In this document: positions 1 to 13,589 of the stretch, piece after piece
How positions within the stretch are numbered: position 1 is the first letter of the stretch
Layout: each line of letters opens with the position of its first letter
Origin: Homarus americanus
Taxonomy: Eukaryota; Arthropoda; Malacostraca; Decapoda; Nephropidae
DNA length: 64,000 nt
Direction: 5' to 3'
Assembly: GCF_018991925.1 (NCBI RefSeq)
Contig: NW_024726235.1
Span: 7,471,639 to 7,535,638, forward strand
Notes under the pieces: model-generated
Told to the model about the DNA's origin: nothing
Databases searched by the model: none
What the model saw: the letters and a program-made list of their open reading frames with translations, nothing else
Translations under genes and position numbers: made by a program

Positions 1-768
1 AGTGTCGAAGAAGAGTTTAGAATGACAGGTAGCAAGAAGGTCTAATACTGAGGTGTCGGTTTCTGATTTTAATAGATCAAGGTTGAAATCTCCTGTAATG
101 TAGCAATGTTTCCTCTCCGAACTTATGATAGTGATAAGCTTCGAAAATTCATCAAGAAAATTCCTTCCATTAGTGTGGGGTCTTCTGTAGATTACTCCTA
201 CTAGGATATTTCGTGTGTTGTTACGTAATTCAATGAAAACTCTCTCCATGTATTCCTCCTGAACCTTTAAATCATCTCTTACAGAAGTGTTATACTTGAT
301 ATCAACATATAGGGCAACACCACCACTGTGTCGTGACGTGTTGATGCAGTGTCTATTATAATTAGGAATGTTATACAATTGGTCAATATCGTTAATGAGT
401 TTGGTCTCACAGAACCCAAGTACATCAAATTTGTGGGCAAAAGAAGATAAACACTGATCCAAAAAGGTATCTAGATGAAGGGGAATACTGCTGATGTTAT
501 GGCGAATCAAGGAGAAGGAATGAGGTAGTAGGAGACTAGAACTAAATTCGGGGGAGTCAGGAAAGTAATAGTTACAGTTTGGGTTGGTGTAACCCAGTGA
601 GTTTTGTAGAAAAACATCAGGATCGATATGAGGGAGTATTGTGTCAACACCATGGGTAAATGGGGTGTAACACATATGATCTAGCACATCATTGTGGGAA
701 CATTGATACTGATTAAGGAACAGTAAAAACTCAGGGTCACTGAGGTGTGAAAAAGGAAGATCTAAGAA
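1..768 (-). pseudogene. LINE ORF2, N-terminal endonuclease part (runs off window start)
   Basis: Reading the minus strand from about 768 down to 1 gives one continuous frame with no stop. It has the layout of the apurinic-type endonuclease (EEP fold) that begins ORF2 of non-LTR retrotransposons. Visible motifs, in order, are an FDVLGFCETKL strand (around 428-395), a SGGVALYVD segment (around 330-301), a VIYRRPHTNGRNF stretch (around 195-150) and the metal-binding TGDFNLDLL block (around 92-70). The endonuclease nicks target DNA to prime reverse transcription. The frame continues past base 1, so the reverse transcriptase should lie outside the window. It sits just downstream of the ORF1 remnant at 872-1762 on the same strand, as expected for a LINE. 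The exact start is unclear because no early ATG is seen. The clade is not assigned. Confidence 0.85.
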
Positions 769-871
769 TTATAATAGTGGGGGGGGGTAACGTACTTACA
801 AGTGCTACAAACAACAGAATTAGGATGAGGGTGATTCCCTGATGGAGTGGGAGGTGCTCCTGTCACTCGGT

Positions 872-1762
872 TTAGAGGGCTGTTGGTACTCGAGTTGGCC
901 GGCAGGGGGGGGGGAACTCCTCAGGTGATAGCAACAGTGGCTGGTTCCCCCTCAGTGGGGAGTGGGTTCTCGAAGGGTTTGGTGGGGGGGGGGGTGGTAC
1001 AGCGGGTGGGTGAGTGGGCAGGTGTCCACTTGCCCAATCCCTCACAACAAGGGTTTTATGACTAAACGTCACGTGTTTCCTTTGTTTCCTGGCTTCTTTA
1101 AACTGGTCCATTTGCTGTAGACGGGCTTTAGTCGTACCTGGGCAGAGATCTTCTTTGACGAAGATAGTGGTGCCTTTCAGTTTACTGCGTTGATAAAACA
1201 CTTTGTCACGGTCAGAGGGGGATGAGAATTTTGTTATGATGTCGCGGGGGCGGGTAGGAGTTGGGTTTCCTGACTCGTTGAACACGATCAAACTTGACTT
1301 CAGGAAGTTTAAAATGTTCATTCAGCAGGATTGAAATTTTGCGTTGGGATGACTCCCAGTTCTTGTGGATGTCTTCAGGGATACTGGCAATCCTGAGGTT
1401 GTTTCGCCGCCCTATGTCATCCACATAATACACCCGGTCTGCTGTTGTTAGTTCCGTTTTGAGCTTGGATTTTTCCTCACTCAGCTGTTGAACTTGGGTC
1501 TTGAGTGTTCGGTTCTCTTTAGCTTCAACATTCAACTTTGCTTGTAGGTCACTTATTTCCCCTTGTAAGAATTCCAAGCTTCTTTTAATCTCACCTAGCT
1601 GGTCAGTGAGATGCCGGTCAGCTTCTTCTAGCTTCCTGATGGTCTCCTTATTCATTTGTTGTATGATGTCCTGCATGAGAGTCCGTTGGACTTCCATATC
1701 ACATCAGTCAGCTGTTGCTTTGTGAAATTTGAATTTTTGACACTAGCAGTCAACTTAGACAT
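872..1762 (-). pseudogene. LINE ORF1 (coiled-coil RNA-binding protein), frameshifted
   Basis: Three overlapping minus-strand frames together look like a transposase_22/L1-type ORF1 protein, which binds element RNA and acts as a nucleic acid chaperone. A likely start (ATG at 1762-1760, MSKLTASVKN...) is followed by a frame change near 1697. Next comes a long heptad-rich coiled coil (LEEADRHLTDQLGEIKRSLE..., about 1650-1440) and an RRM-like block containing DIGRRNNLRIASIPED (about 1415-1365). The C-terminal domain, with RDIITKF, DRDKVF and LKGTTIFVKEDL (about 1245-1145), is in another frame. At least two frameshifts make it a dead copy. G-rich runs at 900-1000 suggest a low-complexity C-terminal tail. 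The order ORF1 then ORF2 on the minus strand fits one LINE copy. Confidence 0.8.
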
Positions 1763-2110
1763 ATTGGAGCTGGTGAGGGCTGGGCTGGCAGTATGGAGAC
1801 GGTCGAGTTGTGGTCAGCTGGGTGGAACGGTGGGGGAGTGTGGACGGGGGTGGACAGGGCTCAGATTACAAGCCGTGTCACTGGGGGGGGAGAGTTTGGT
1901 GGGCCTACACCTCACCTCACATGGTAGTCACAGATTCACCAGTAAATTGACAAATATATCTACTTAGGGGGATCACAGATAAATATTGTACTGGTCACGA
2001 CACTCACGAATCAGATTTCCTAGAAATCAGACTGGGTACTCCTGGAAAGACCCTGTTTTTCGACGAAAAACACGGAGCTTCCACACACACGTTGAAGGAG
2101 CCTCTTAAAT
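1763..2110 (-). mobile_element. Probable LINE 5' untranslated region
   Basis: This stretch lies immediately upstream, on the minus strand, of the ORF1 start. It contains G-rich runs and no open frame of its own. I assign it to the LINE by position only. The boundary near 2.1 kb is a guess made where the sequence becomes AT-rich like the host introns. Confidence 0.35.
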
Positions 2111-2449
2111 GGGCCCTGGTCTTACAAAGGTAGGTTGTAAGCTACATGGTGACAAGATATGAGTAACCCAGGTAAAAGCAGTAGAAGAGATATACTGTAT
2201 TGGTTAAACATCATAGATAGGACATTAAAATACAAAATATAGTTTGTAAATTAGGCTAGTACGGTACCCCATTACGGTATTTGTTATTTTTTTAATTTAT
2301 ATGATCTGGGAATGTGTTTTATCCTTCACAAGACTTTATTTTTATTAATTTGTCGTGCCTGCAACCTGTGCTGGATACAAGTATCACGTAGTGTATTTTT
2401 ATTTAAACTGTGAGATATAACTTTCTTATTTCTCTGTAGGTACTGTACA

Positions 2450-3204
2450 ATGGAAAAGGACCCAATTTCCTGCTCAGATGAAGCCACAGTGCAAGCACGA
2501 TCACGGCCAAAGAATAAGAAGAGACGAGCATCAACATCATCATCCTCGTCCTCCTCAGCTTCCCCAAATCACAGGGAGGTTAAAAAGAAAAGAAAAAGAA
2601 CAAAATCTGCTTCCTCAAGATCATCCTCGTCTTCTTCATCGTCATCGTCGTCCTCGTCCTCGTCTTCATCCTCATCCTCTTCTTCCTCATCGTCGTCATC
2701 TTCCTCATCATCATCCTCAGATTCATCGGGGTCAGACACGGAAGTGTATAATGGTAAGCTAAAAGGCAAGGCACTAAAAAAGGCTCTCAAGAAAAGGAAG
2801 AAGAGAGAAAAAGCATTAAAGAAGAAGCTCAAGAAATGCAAAAAACAAGCAAAGGAACAGCAGAAGAAGTCAATTAAGAAAAAGGTTAAAAGATTAAGGA
2901 AGAAGCTTAAAAAATTAAAGAAGGATAGGAAGAAGGAGACCAAGCGTTTAAAGAAGAAGACAGTGACCAAGGAGAAGCAGAAAGCAGAGGTTGTCAATCA
3001 CACAAAAAGTGATTCCAATAAAGAAAAAAATCCCAAGTCCTCCAAAAATAAGACAGATGTCACAGAAAATGGATCGACTTCAGTGGGGCCGAGCGTGGAC
3101 ATGATGACCACGAGCCGGGCCACGACACCCATGACCAGGGAAGAATGGGAAAAACAAGAGAGTGTGACGAGGGTCGTCTATGACCAGGAGAGTGGCAGGC
3201 ACAG
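2450..3204 (+). CDS. ARL6IP4: ARL6IP4 (SRp25-like) coding exon 1 of 2
   Basis: This exon encodes residues 1-251 plus two bases of codon 252 of a 295-aa protein. ARL6IP4 proteins are nuclear-speckle and nucleolar factors linked to pre-mRNA splicing and to binding the small GTPase ARL6. Visible here are a basic N-terminus, a serine block of roughly 35 residues (bases 2620-2735), then a long Lys/Arg-rich alpha-helical stretch (KKALKKRKKREKALKKKLKK, continuing to about 2960). The conserved C-terminal motif begins as PMTREEWEKQESVTRVV (about 3128-3182) and continues in the next exon. An acceptor AG lies at 2438-2439 (pyrimidine-rich tract then GTAG), 10 bases before the ATG, so the 5'UTR is spliced from an exon not identified. 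The donor is CAG|GTAAGT at 3205. The serine tract is coded by mixed TCA/TCC/TCG/TCT codons, so it is not a pure trinucleotide run. Identity rests on the C-terminal motif, serine block and Lys-rich region in the family's order. Confidence 0.9.
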
Positions 3205-4864
3205 GTAAGTAAGAGATCAGTACAGTACAGTATTTGCCAGTATTTTTTATCCTTATGTTTGTGATTATTTCTTGTATCTTAGAACTGTGTCTTTTTTTAA
3301 AGTATGAATAAACACATTTACTACATTCTTTGATAACCAGAAATATCAGTACAGTACTGTACTATAATTTTATGTATACAGTGCTATAATGTGTATTGGA
3401 TAGAATGCAGTTTGGTGTGGACCTCTCATATGAGTTCAGTACAGTACAGTACTCAGTTTATTTTCCTTATTTTGTGGGAATTTTGGCTACTTTTGTTTTA
3501 CTATGTAGATGTACTGGTATGTCTAATTATTTAGGAGTGAAAAGTCATTCAAAAAGCTATGGATTTCTGTGAACCTTTGTATGAGGATTTAACCCAATAG
3601 GATCTCAGTTGCCTGTGATACTCAGTAGTACTGCATTTGATTCACTGTTTTTTTTTTATTAGATTTATTTCTTGTCAGTTAAATCAATTTTGAATGGTAT
3701 GTTTAAAAACATACTGGGTAAAAAATCTAAATACAGTACTCTCATAAATTTTTTATCCAGTGAGCTTCATGACAGATGGGTGACCTGTACTCTCCTCAGA
3801 TAGGATCCAATAGGGCCTAGTCCAATGAGTCCTCAAATACAGTATAATATACTGTTTGTTAAAATACTTATGATAACCTTAGTCAAATTATAGTTGTGGG
3901 TGTAAATACAGTAGTGTCTTAATTTCATAAGTCTTGTGTCTAAGTGGAACTGCTGTGTGTGGATGTTGAATGGATGGGTGGGATAATGATACAGTTTTGT
4001 CCAGTGATTGGAAACTTGGACTCATGACTACAGAGTGTTTCTTTGTCAAATTTTTGGGACATGTGGGGCTTTACTACCATGTACCAGAAACCTGGAATCC
4101 TAGTTTCTCAAATGCCATGCACTATACAATATATAATTATATAAAAATTTTTATTATACAGTCACATAAAATATTTTCTTTTAAGTACGGTGTATTAGCT
4201 ATTCTGTATAGCCACTTTTCCCCAATCTTGCAAACCCTTTCTTGTTATGCTGCAGGGTTGCCAGAATCAAGATTTAATGCAGACTGTTTGGCTGCCAACC
4301 ATTTATTCTAACTGCTACCATTGGAATGTTCATCAATAAATGTATGATAGTATAATAAATATAGTTATTCACTCTTATGAAATAAACTAAGATTAGAAGC
4401 AAGCACAATGTCTTCTATAGGATCATGTCTCATTGCTAATTAACAGTCTGTTTCACTCCTGCTATGCACAGTGTAGAATGTTTTGAATATTTCTTTGATA
4501 TCACATATGGTTCAGCCATAAAATGCTCATTGACTGCTTCCATATTGGCTATTTGAAATTTTGATGGGTACAGTAAATTTGAAATTGGTAGATACTGTAT
4601 AGTATATTACTTATAATGGACTGGTTGTCAGTTGGAATTTTTTTGTAAGATGGCAGGTCACTGGGCCAAAAAGTGTAAAAAATAAGGGTTAAAGTAGCAA
4701 AAAAGTCATGTGACTGCAAAAAGCTCTGTGATTGGTTGTGACGTCACTGACTAGTGCGAGTCGCAGAGCGGGAGCCTCAAGGCAGCCAGCTGTGGTGTAT
4801 GTTTTGTTACCAGTAGAAATACAGGACTTGTGACCATATACAATGTTGATATACACAGGCATAC

Positions 4865-4870
4865 TTTATT
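4865..4870 (-). promoter_or_regulatory. Poly(A) signal of the candidate nested gene
   Basis: AATAAA is read on the minus strand, 92 bases past the TAA stop at 4964-4962. Spacing and orientation fit a short 3'UTR. AATAAA is common in AT-rich DNA, so this is supporting evidence only. Confidence 0.4.
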
Positions 4871-4961
4871 TTTAGGTTAAAATAAATAACTGCTCAAGTA
4901 TTCATCACTGTTCTATATTTCATGTCTGGAAAATGTAAGTTTTCATCACTGGTGTCTATAT

Positions 4962-5171
4962 TTAATGTTGTGGAAGGACTAGGGACGACCATGGCCAGGG
5001 GATGGGCTTGAGATGATCAGATGACAGATGTAATTTAACGTGCTTCATAGCTGGATGGCGAAGTTCTTGATAATACTCTACAATCGTAAAGACATCTACT
5101 TTTGGTAATTTTTTTTCATCTGCCTCGATGAACCCTAGAAGTAGTTGTCCAACCTTCTCGGCTGATCGGCT
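4962..5171 (-). CDS. Candidate nested gene, coding exon 2 of 2 (uncharacterised)
   Basis: The minus strand from 5171 to 4962 reads 69 codons without a stop and ends in TAA. It begins right after an acceptor (TTATTTACAG) at phase 0, which matches the phase-0 donor of the exon at 6185. The peptide is mixed and globular-looking, not repeat-derived: it starts SRSAEKVGQLLLGFIEAD, continues through PKVDVFTIVEYYQEL and ends PWPWSSLVLPQH. An amphipathic helix is plausible around EKVGQLLLGFIE. I do not recognise a family. It could be a short host protein or a domesticated or decayed transposon exon. Its location inside the ARL6IP4 intron on the opposite strand would make it a nested antisense gene. 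Confidence 0.5.
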   Translation of the reverse strand, partial: SRSAEKVGQLLLGFIEADEKKLPKVDVFTIVEYYQELRHPAMKHVKLHLSSDHLKPIPWPWSSLVLPQH

Positions 5172-6184
5172 CTGTAAATAAATATTATTAGATAATTCAT
5201 TGTGCTTTACTGTGCAACACAGTAAAACTATTTTGAATATACTGTATAAATATTACTAAGCACATTAACAAATTCAATGGATATTAGCTGCCCCTACTAC
5301 AAATTTCATAGTACAGTATAAAAATTCCAGACAATATTGGTATTATTTTGGTTTTGGTCATCTGGGGAACCTTAAGATTCTAATTATGGGATTAAGTACT
5401 TTAAACAATAAGACTAATTATCTCTACGGGATTTCTGTAGCAAAACATTTTTTGATTGCATAAAAAAATACAGGTCATAGGTTAGGTTAGGGTATGATGC
5501 GTTATAAGGTTAACTAAACACACATCGGTAAGGGGGGTAGTAACTCAAAACTAGTGATTTCCAATAGAAATGAAGGTCTAAATCATTCATAACACATCGC
5601 AAACCATCAGTAAACAAAAAACATAGTCTGCATGTCCAAGTACAGGGATGACCAAAACTTAAAATTTACCCAATATAGCCTATCTCGAATCTAAACATCC
5701 AAATACTCGTGGTAGTTAAAGTAAAGTATTACCCATTAATTAATATAAATGATGAGATATCCCAGTGCTTCATTAGTGAATCCTCAAAACAATAACAGCA
5801 CTATGTTGTCATGTTTACCTAGCATCAGGCATTCTCAAAACAAGGTCCAGAGAATGTCATTACTGTACTTCTAAATTTACTTGTATCTCCATCTAGTACT
5901 GATATACTCTGTAAAGGCACTGAAGAAAAAGAGAAAGTCTATCTGGTAAGAGTACATGACAGCTGAGCTGGTGTGAACATGGGAGTTTTTTATGTCCAAA
6001 AGAACATAAGAATGGAGGAAACTGCAGCAGGCCTATTGGCCCATACCTGGCAGTTCCATTTACACCCAACTCCTATCACTCATATATCCATCCAACCTAT
6101 GTTTGAAGCTGCTCTTCACGGCACATTTCTTCACTTACGAAATGTCCATGACATAGTCCATAAAAAAACACCCTTAAAACTTAC
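5172..6184 (-). other. Intron of the candidate nested gene
   Basis: On the minus strand it begins GTAAGTTTTAAG at 6184 and ends TTTATTTACAG at 5172, both canonical. It carries an interspersed repeat at 5996-6126. A run of GGTTAGGTTAGG at about 5480-5500 resembles the arthropod telomere word but is too short to mean more. Confidence 0.45.
5996..6126 (+). repeat. Interspersed repeat, copy 1 (AGAACATAAGAA type)
   Basis: This copy starts with the AGAACATAAGAA head, followed by the CTGCAGCAGGCCTATTGGCC block and a GGCAGTTCC block. The same head and block order recurs at 6643. Such short elements are, to my knowledge, abundant in decapod genomes. Whether they are SINEs or tails of larger elements cannot be told here. 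Confidence 0.55.
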
Positions 6185-6268
6185 CTGAACGTGGCATTTG
6201 GGGTTTGAAGAGGCCATCCTTTCGACTACTTCCGACTGCAGCGATGAGTTTGAAGGTAGTGATGTCAT
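6185..6268 (-). CDS. Candidate nested gene, coding exon 1 of 2 (uncharacterised)
   Basis: The first in-frame ATG is at 6268-6266 (minus strand) with G at -3. It gives 28 residues, MTSLPSNSSLQSEVVERMAS then SNPKCHVQ, up to the donor CAG|GTAAG at 6185/6184. The frame is open further upstream to 6346 but has no earlier ATG there. The splice keeps frame exactly (84 + 210 bases = 97 aa plus stop). A second Met at residue 18 is an alternative start. Function is unknown. Confidence 0.5.
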
Positions 6269-6269
6269 T

Positions 6270-6420
6270 GCAAATGGCGGCCCTGTTTCTTGAGAAATAA
6301 ACTTATCTCGGCTATTATAACAGGACTTTGAGAGAAGGGATATCACGTTTGGGGATGGATTACATGACCTGACGTGAGGTCACCTTACACAATGTACGCA
6401 CATAGTGCGACGTCACTTTC
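6270..6420 (-). promoter_or_regulatory. Possible promoter of the nested gene (YY1-like and CRE-like sites)
   Basis: On the minus strand, GCCGCCATTT (6281-6272) lies just upstream of the ATG. It matches the YY1 core often found at housekeeping transcription starts. Further upstream, GTGACGTC (6416-6409) resembles a CRE/ATF site. No TATA box was picked out. Assignment is by motif and position only. Confidence 0.35.
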
Positions 6421-6572
6421 ACAACAATTTAAATAATTACAGTAGTTACTTAATGCACAAAGGCAGAACATACCATACAGAAAAATCAGAGCAGACAACA
6501 ATGACCCAATGGATAAATAATTATTTAAAGAATATTATTGGACAAAGGAATGCTCTATCCGGTAGGTGAAGA

Positions 6573-6642
6573 TTACCTGATACATTTATGGTGACCATTA
6601 AGGATCAAACTCCGAATCAGATGATGTGACTTCGTCTTCATC
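6573..6642 (+). repeat. Direct repeat, left copy (pairs with 7273-7346)
   Basis: About 70 bases (from CTGATACATTTATGGTGA to CTTCGTCTTCATCAT) reappear almost unchanged at 7273-7346, in the same orientation. They flank the composite repeat at 6643-7260. Confidence 0.7.
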
Positions 6643-7260
6643 ATAAGAACATAAGAAAATAAGGAGTCTGCAATAGGCCGGTTGGCCTGTGCATGGCAGC
6701 TCCTGTCGAGAGTTACCACCACTCTAAAAGTTGTGTAGGTAGTAGGCAGCTACCAAACAGGTAGATACTACCACCTGGGAAGATATTGGAAGCATAATGT
6801 GTTGTCTAATGGTAGACCCTGCTGCCATATGGCATCACAAAAATTGTGACCAAGTCCCAGGTTGCTGACCTGACTTTCTGCCTCATTTACACACAATTGC
6901 AGTTTCAATTGTTTCTCGTACTTTGACAACACAACATACATACAGTATATTGTTTCTTTATTTTGATATTTTTTTTTATTTTGTGTTTATTTATGGTTGG
7001 TTATTTAAAATAAGGCCAATTCACTTCAAGAAATGGCATCAAATGTTACCGGCTGGTGTAGTGTAAACACTAGTGACGTCACTTAAGCGTCTGTTATTTA
7101 ACTGGAACTAATGTCGGTGTCGAGTAAAAATTTTCTATTTACTTGAAATGGATTTACCGATTTATTTGTTTATTTATTTATAATATACTGTAATATATTA
7201 AACACACTGCAAGTATTTTCTTTAATTTATAAACTTGTTTCGCAACAAAGGGAGGCTACC
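6643..7260 (+). repeat. Composite interspersed repeat, copy 2 of the AGAACATAAGAA family plus extension
   Basis: The AGAACATAAGAA head and a GGCCGGTTGGCCTG block are followed by a module ending ACCAAGTCCCAGGTTGCTGA. That module recurs in reverse orientation at about 20105-20290 and 48405-48600. The next part (GCCAATTCACTTCAAG, GTGTAAACACTAGTGACG) recurs reversed at 41320-41620. So one long family is broken up differently at several places. Confidence 0.6.
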
Positions 7261-7272
7261 TGGTGGGTGAAG

Positions 7273-7346
7273 TTGACCCGATACATTTATGGTGATCATT
7301 AAGGATCAAACTCCGAATCAGATGACCTGACTTCGTCTTCATCATT
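7273..7346 (+). repeat. Direct repeat, right copy
   Basis: Near-identical to 6573-6642. It could be a large target duplication, or two copies of one parent element whose middle differs. Confidence 0.7.
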
Positions 7347-7576
7347 CTCATCCTAAATTTTCCACTGTCTGTTCGGTAGTTTCAAGAATTAACACAGTCA
7401 TTTCTGAATATTCGTTGTAAAAAAATAAATTTTAAATGAATTATTTATGGGAGATAAGTATTATGATCAGTAAGTATACCGATATGCATTACTGACCACC
7501 TTGGACGTGGCAGAGTGTATTTCTTGTGCTTATCCAGAACCGTCACTTCATCCATGAATCTTGATTTAGCTAACTG

Positions 7577-8396
7577 CAGTGGTCCCTCGGTTAACGAACA
7601 CAATTCGTTCCAGAAGGTCATTCGTTAACAGAAACCATTGTTTCAATGGGATTTTGGGTAATTGGTTCCAGCTCACCGAAAATTACATACAAACTAAAAA
7701 TAAATGCAGTAAAGTACACTTACTTTGAGGTGTGCATGTAGAAGGCTCCTAGTTGATGATGATGATGGGAATTAGAAGTGGGGGTGGAAGAGAAGGGAGA
7801 AGAGAGACATTGGGGTGGAAGAGAAGTCACCCCATGCTTCATGCCGCCATTTCACCCATAAAATTTTAAGTTCACTAGGTGTAATTCAAGATTATTTTCT
7901 TTAAATCAACACTGCACTGCACTATATATTGTCAATATGTAAAATACATTTCAGAATGACCAATAATTGTACTGTAAAAATGTAAAAATAGTTTATGTTC
8001 AAGAGAGTCTCAAGCAAGATGCTACCTCCACTGAGCAGAGACACAAACTGACACCATTCTGGGTGAGTCAAGTGGCTGTTTGGCGTGCTAAAAACTAGTT
8101 CCCTGTACTTCAATTATGTTAAATAATTGTTAAAATGACTAAAAAATTTAATATAAGACTTGGAAAATTATTGAATAGTACAACCTTCTTGATATTTACT
8201 CAAATGGTAACGAATTTAAGCCCTAAAACCGATTACTGTATTGGCGGACTAATACTCCAACTGGTGAGCAGGCGAAAACATGTTGACACAATTTCGTAAG
8301 GATTTCGTAAACCGAATTTTTGTTTGTTAATCGAGTTGAAGATTCTTGTGGAAGGTAATTCGTTAACCTAGGCATTCTTTAACCGAGGGATCACTG
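7577..8396 (+). mobile_element. TIR element, family A (CAGTGGTCCCTCGGTTAACG), copy 1
   Basis: The left end is CAGTGGTCCCTCGGTTAACG. The right end is its inverted, slightly diverged partner, followed by TA. The internal sequence carries no transposase, so it is non-autonomous. It matches 24806-25652 along its length, in inverted orientation. CAG ends plus a TA target fit the Tc1/mariner superfamily, probably pogo/Tigger-like. The left TA is lost. Confidence 0.8.
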
Positions 8397-8401
8397 TACG
8401 T

Positions 8402-8505
8402 ACAGTAGTTAACTAAATCGAGTGAAAAATAACGGAAAACATTCCTTCTTCTAAATCGAGAGTTCGTTATATCGGATTTCGTTAAATCAAGAGTACTATA
8501 CATGT
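8402..8505 (+). mobile_element. Possible solo end of another Tigger-like element
   Basis: The segment holds AAATCGAGAGTTCGTTATAT and then TTCGTTAAATCAAGAG before a TACT. It resembles the right terminal region of a TIR family with (A)CTCTTGATTTAACGAA ends. No matching left end was found. Confidence 0.3.
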
Positions 8506-8579
8506 ACAGTACTGTATTTTTACTGCGAAGCTCTCTGCTATATGCCTAGTCCTTTAAGAAATCAACACCCATAAGGCTG

Positions 8580-9160
8580 GGAGTTTTATTATTTTTAGTG
8601 ATTCCAGAGCAGCACTGTTTTCTGGAATCTTTCAATCCCATCCACCCTCTCATTTCAGATATTTTTTGCTGGTTAGTGGTCCTCTGTTGGCAAGGCCATA
8701 ATGTAGATTTCTGTTGGGTTCCTGCCCATGTGTTTGTACAAGGTAATGAGGTGGCCAAGTCAGCTGCCTCTCGTCATGCTCCTTTACTCTCCATCTGTCA
8801 CAGATTTTTTCTTGTCGCAGCCAGGTCAGCCATCTGGGCCTCCTGGCAGCTACAATGGGACAGTTTATCCATTTCCAGTGAGTTGTGAGAAATTACAACA
8901 AAGATCTGTCCTTGGGAATATCCTTGGATGCCCCACAATATGAGACTGCCCTTACCTGTCTATCTGTTGGCCGCACTCACTCGCCTCACCCACAGTTTCC
9001 TTATGGCCGGAGGACTGCAACACTATTGTGATGACTGCCTGGTGCCACTGACTGTTACACTTGCTGGTAGAGTGACCCAGTTATGGGGACGAGGAGTTGT
9101 TTTCTGGCCGAGTGCTGGCAGGAGGATGGTTACTTCTCCATCTTGAAGGTGCTCAGTGAG
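8580..9160 (+). pseudogene. LINE 3' remnant with RNase H domain (frameshifted)
   Basis: Three + strand frames read as the C-terminal end of an RNase H-bearing non-LTR element. The first has LESFNPIHPLISDI, then NVDFCWVPAHVFVQGNEVAK (about 8700-8760), the characteristic last RNase H strand and helix. After two frame changes comes THSFLMAGGLQHYCDDC (about 8985-9040), a zinc-knuckle-like tail of such elements. RNase H would remove RNA from RNA/DNA hybrids during retrotransposition. The copy is 5'-truncated and dead. Confidence 0.75.
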
Positions 9161-9953
9161 AAAAGTTCAGTACCTGTTGGTGGAACTTTTAAATTTTTAA
9201 TTGCAAGAGAGGTACTTAACTGTTTATGATTTTAAAATAAATATGCATTTTATATTATATTTTAATATTGATGTTTAAATTTAACAGAATCTTATTTATT
9301 TATGTCATAATTTTAAATTATGAGTACTGTATCATTTTCAGCATCAAATGGCCACAGGCTGTTATGCCAGATATTTTTCCCAATCAATCAATCTTGAGTA
9401 CACTACCAGCAGGACTGTTTGCAGAGTGAGTGAAACTGAATTTTGGTGGGTTGGGAATGCGTGGGTTAGGCGGGCAGATGATGTTACCTCCTCACTGCCA
9501 CACTGGTGTTTGCAAGACTCTAAACGACTTTAGTGGCTTATATATAATATTGTTCCTTGATTATTAAGTAACTTTATATCGAAATTGCACTGTTTGGCAT
9601 GACATAAATCAGCGAATGCCTATACAATATTCACCTAACAAATAGTTTTCAAGGAACATAACTGATTCATATAGTCAGGGATACATGCATATACAGGTAC
9701 GTATACTGTATTGCTACCCCAGCAATTGTACACTGTTTCTGAAAATGTACCCAAAAACCATGAACTTAACAGTTAGTACAGTACATCCACTAGTGCACCT
9801 TGGGTGATAAGGGCATGTGCCTCCAACTCATGTTTGCCTGTCTTCTTAATTTACACATAAAACCTGACAATTTGTGGATGATCTGCTATTTGGTGACTTA
9901 GGGATGTATGGATTGTATTCTGTAGTTGATGATGATGATGATGTCCTTTACAG

Positions 9954-10086
9954 GTTGATTAAAGGCTCGGGTGAAGTGGTGGAGGAATGTGTTAGCCGTG
10001 ATCGTCATCGAGCTATCAATAAAGCAGCTACACAAGGTGATGGGGAGTTTTTCCAGGCCACTATAAAGTCTCGTGCCTCTAAATAG
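9954..10086 (+). CDS. ARL6IP4: ARL6IP4 coding exon 2 of 2 (C-terminus)
   Basis: This exon completes codon 252 (Arg) and adds [20 protein letters not shown] then [14 protein letters not shown], ending TAG at 10084-10086. The [11 protein letters not shown]...[14 protein letters not shown] string is the family's most conserved signature and is what identifies the gene. The acceptor is TTTACAG at 9953. A GAT repeat just upstream weakens the pyrimidine tract. No convincing poly(A) signal is close by. An AATAAA at 11714-11719 is possible and would put the AT microsatellite at 10414-10745 in the 3'UTR. Confidence 0.92.
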
Positions 10087-10409
10087 TGACCGGTTACACA
10101 CTGTACAGGTACTGTTATTTTCATCTCACTGGCTATGTTTCTGGTGAAGATTAGCTTTTGAGGATTCCAGAAAACTGGAAGGTAATGGTGTGCAGTTACA
10201 AATTTTGTGTTAATATATGTGATCTGATGGTGAAAGAAATGTTCTATAGGTTAATGGAAAGCTGATGTTAATGTAACATCAATGTTTTTTTTTTAAACTT
10301 CAAAGAAAACTTCATTTAAGAAAGCAGTAAGATTGTAGTTTTAATTTGGGATGTATTTGTGAAATTAATGATTCTTAGGTAAAGTAGTAAAGCTGTAGTT
10401 TGTATTTGG

Positions 10410-13589
<3,180 letters not shown>

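Larger units (their letters stand above)
3205..9953 (+). other. ARL6IP4: ARL6IP4 phase-2 intron (6749 bp)
   Basis: The intron starts GTAAGTAAG at 3205 and ends TCCTTTACAG at 9953. Joining the two sides rebuilds one arginine codon (AG|G) and a continuous [12 protein letters not shown] motif, which fixes the junction. The intron hosts a candidate minus-strand gene (4962-6268), several interspersed repeats (5996-7346), a TIR element (7577-8396) and a LINE tail (8580-9160). From 3205 to 4860 I see no gene, only AT-rich sequence with many TACAGTA/TACTGTA words. Confidence 0.85.

Noticed and set aside
2569..2997. Minus-strand frame rich in Phe/Leu and Asp/Glu opposite ARL6IP4
   Set aside because: It is the complement of the Lys-rich and Ser-rich coding sequence of a confidently identified gene.
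5467..5515. Telomere-like GGTTAGGTTAGG run (also CCTAACCTAACC near 36078-36135)
   Set aside because: Only two or three units within unique sequence. Short TTAGG words are common in arthropod DNA, with no array.
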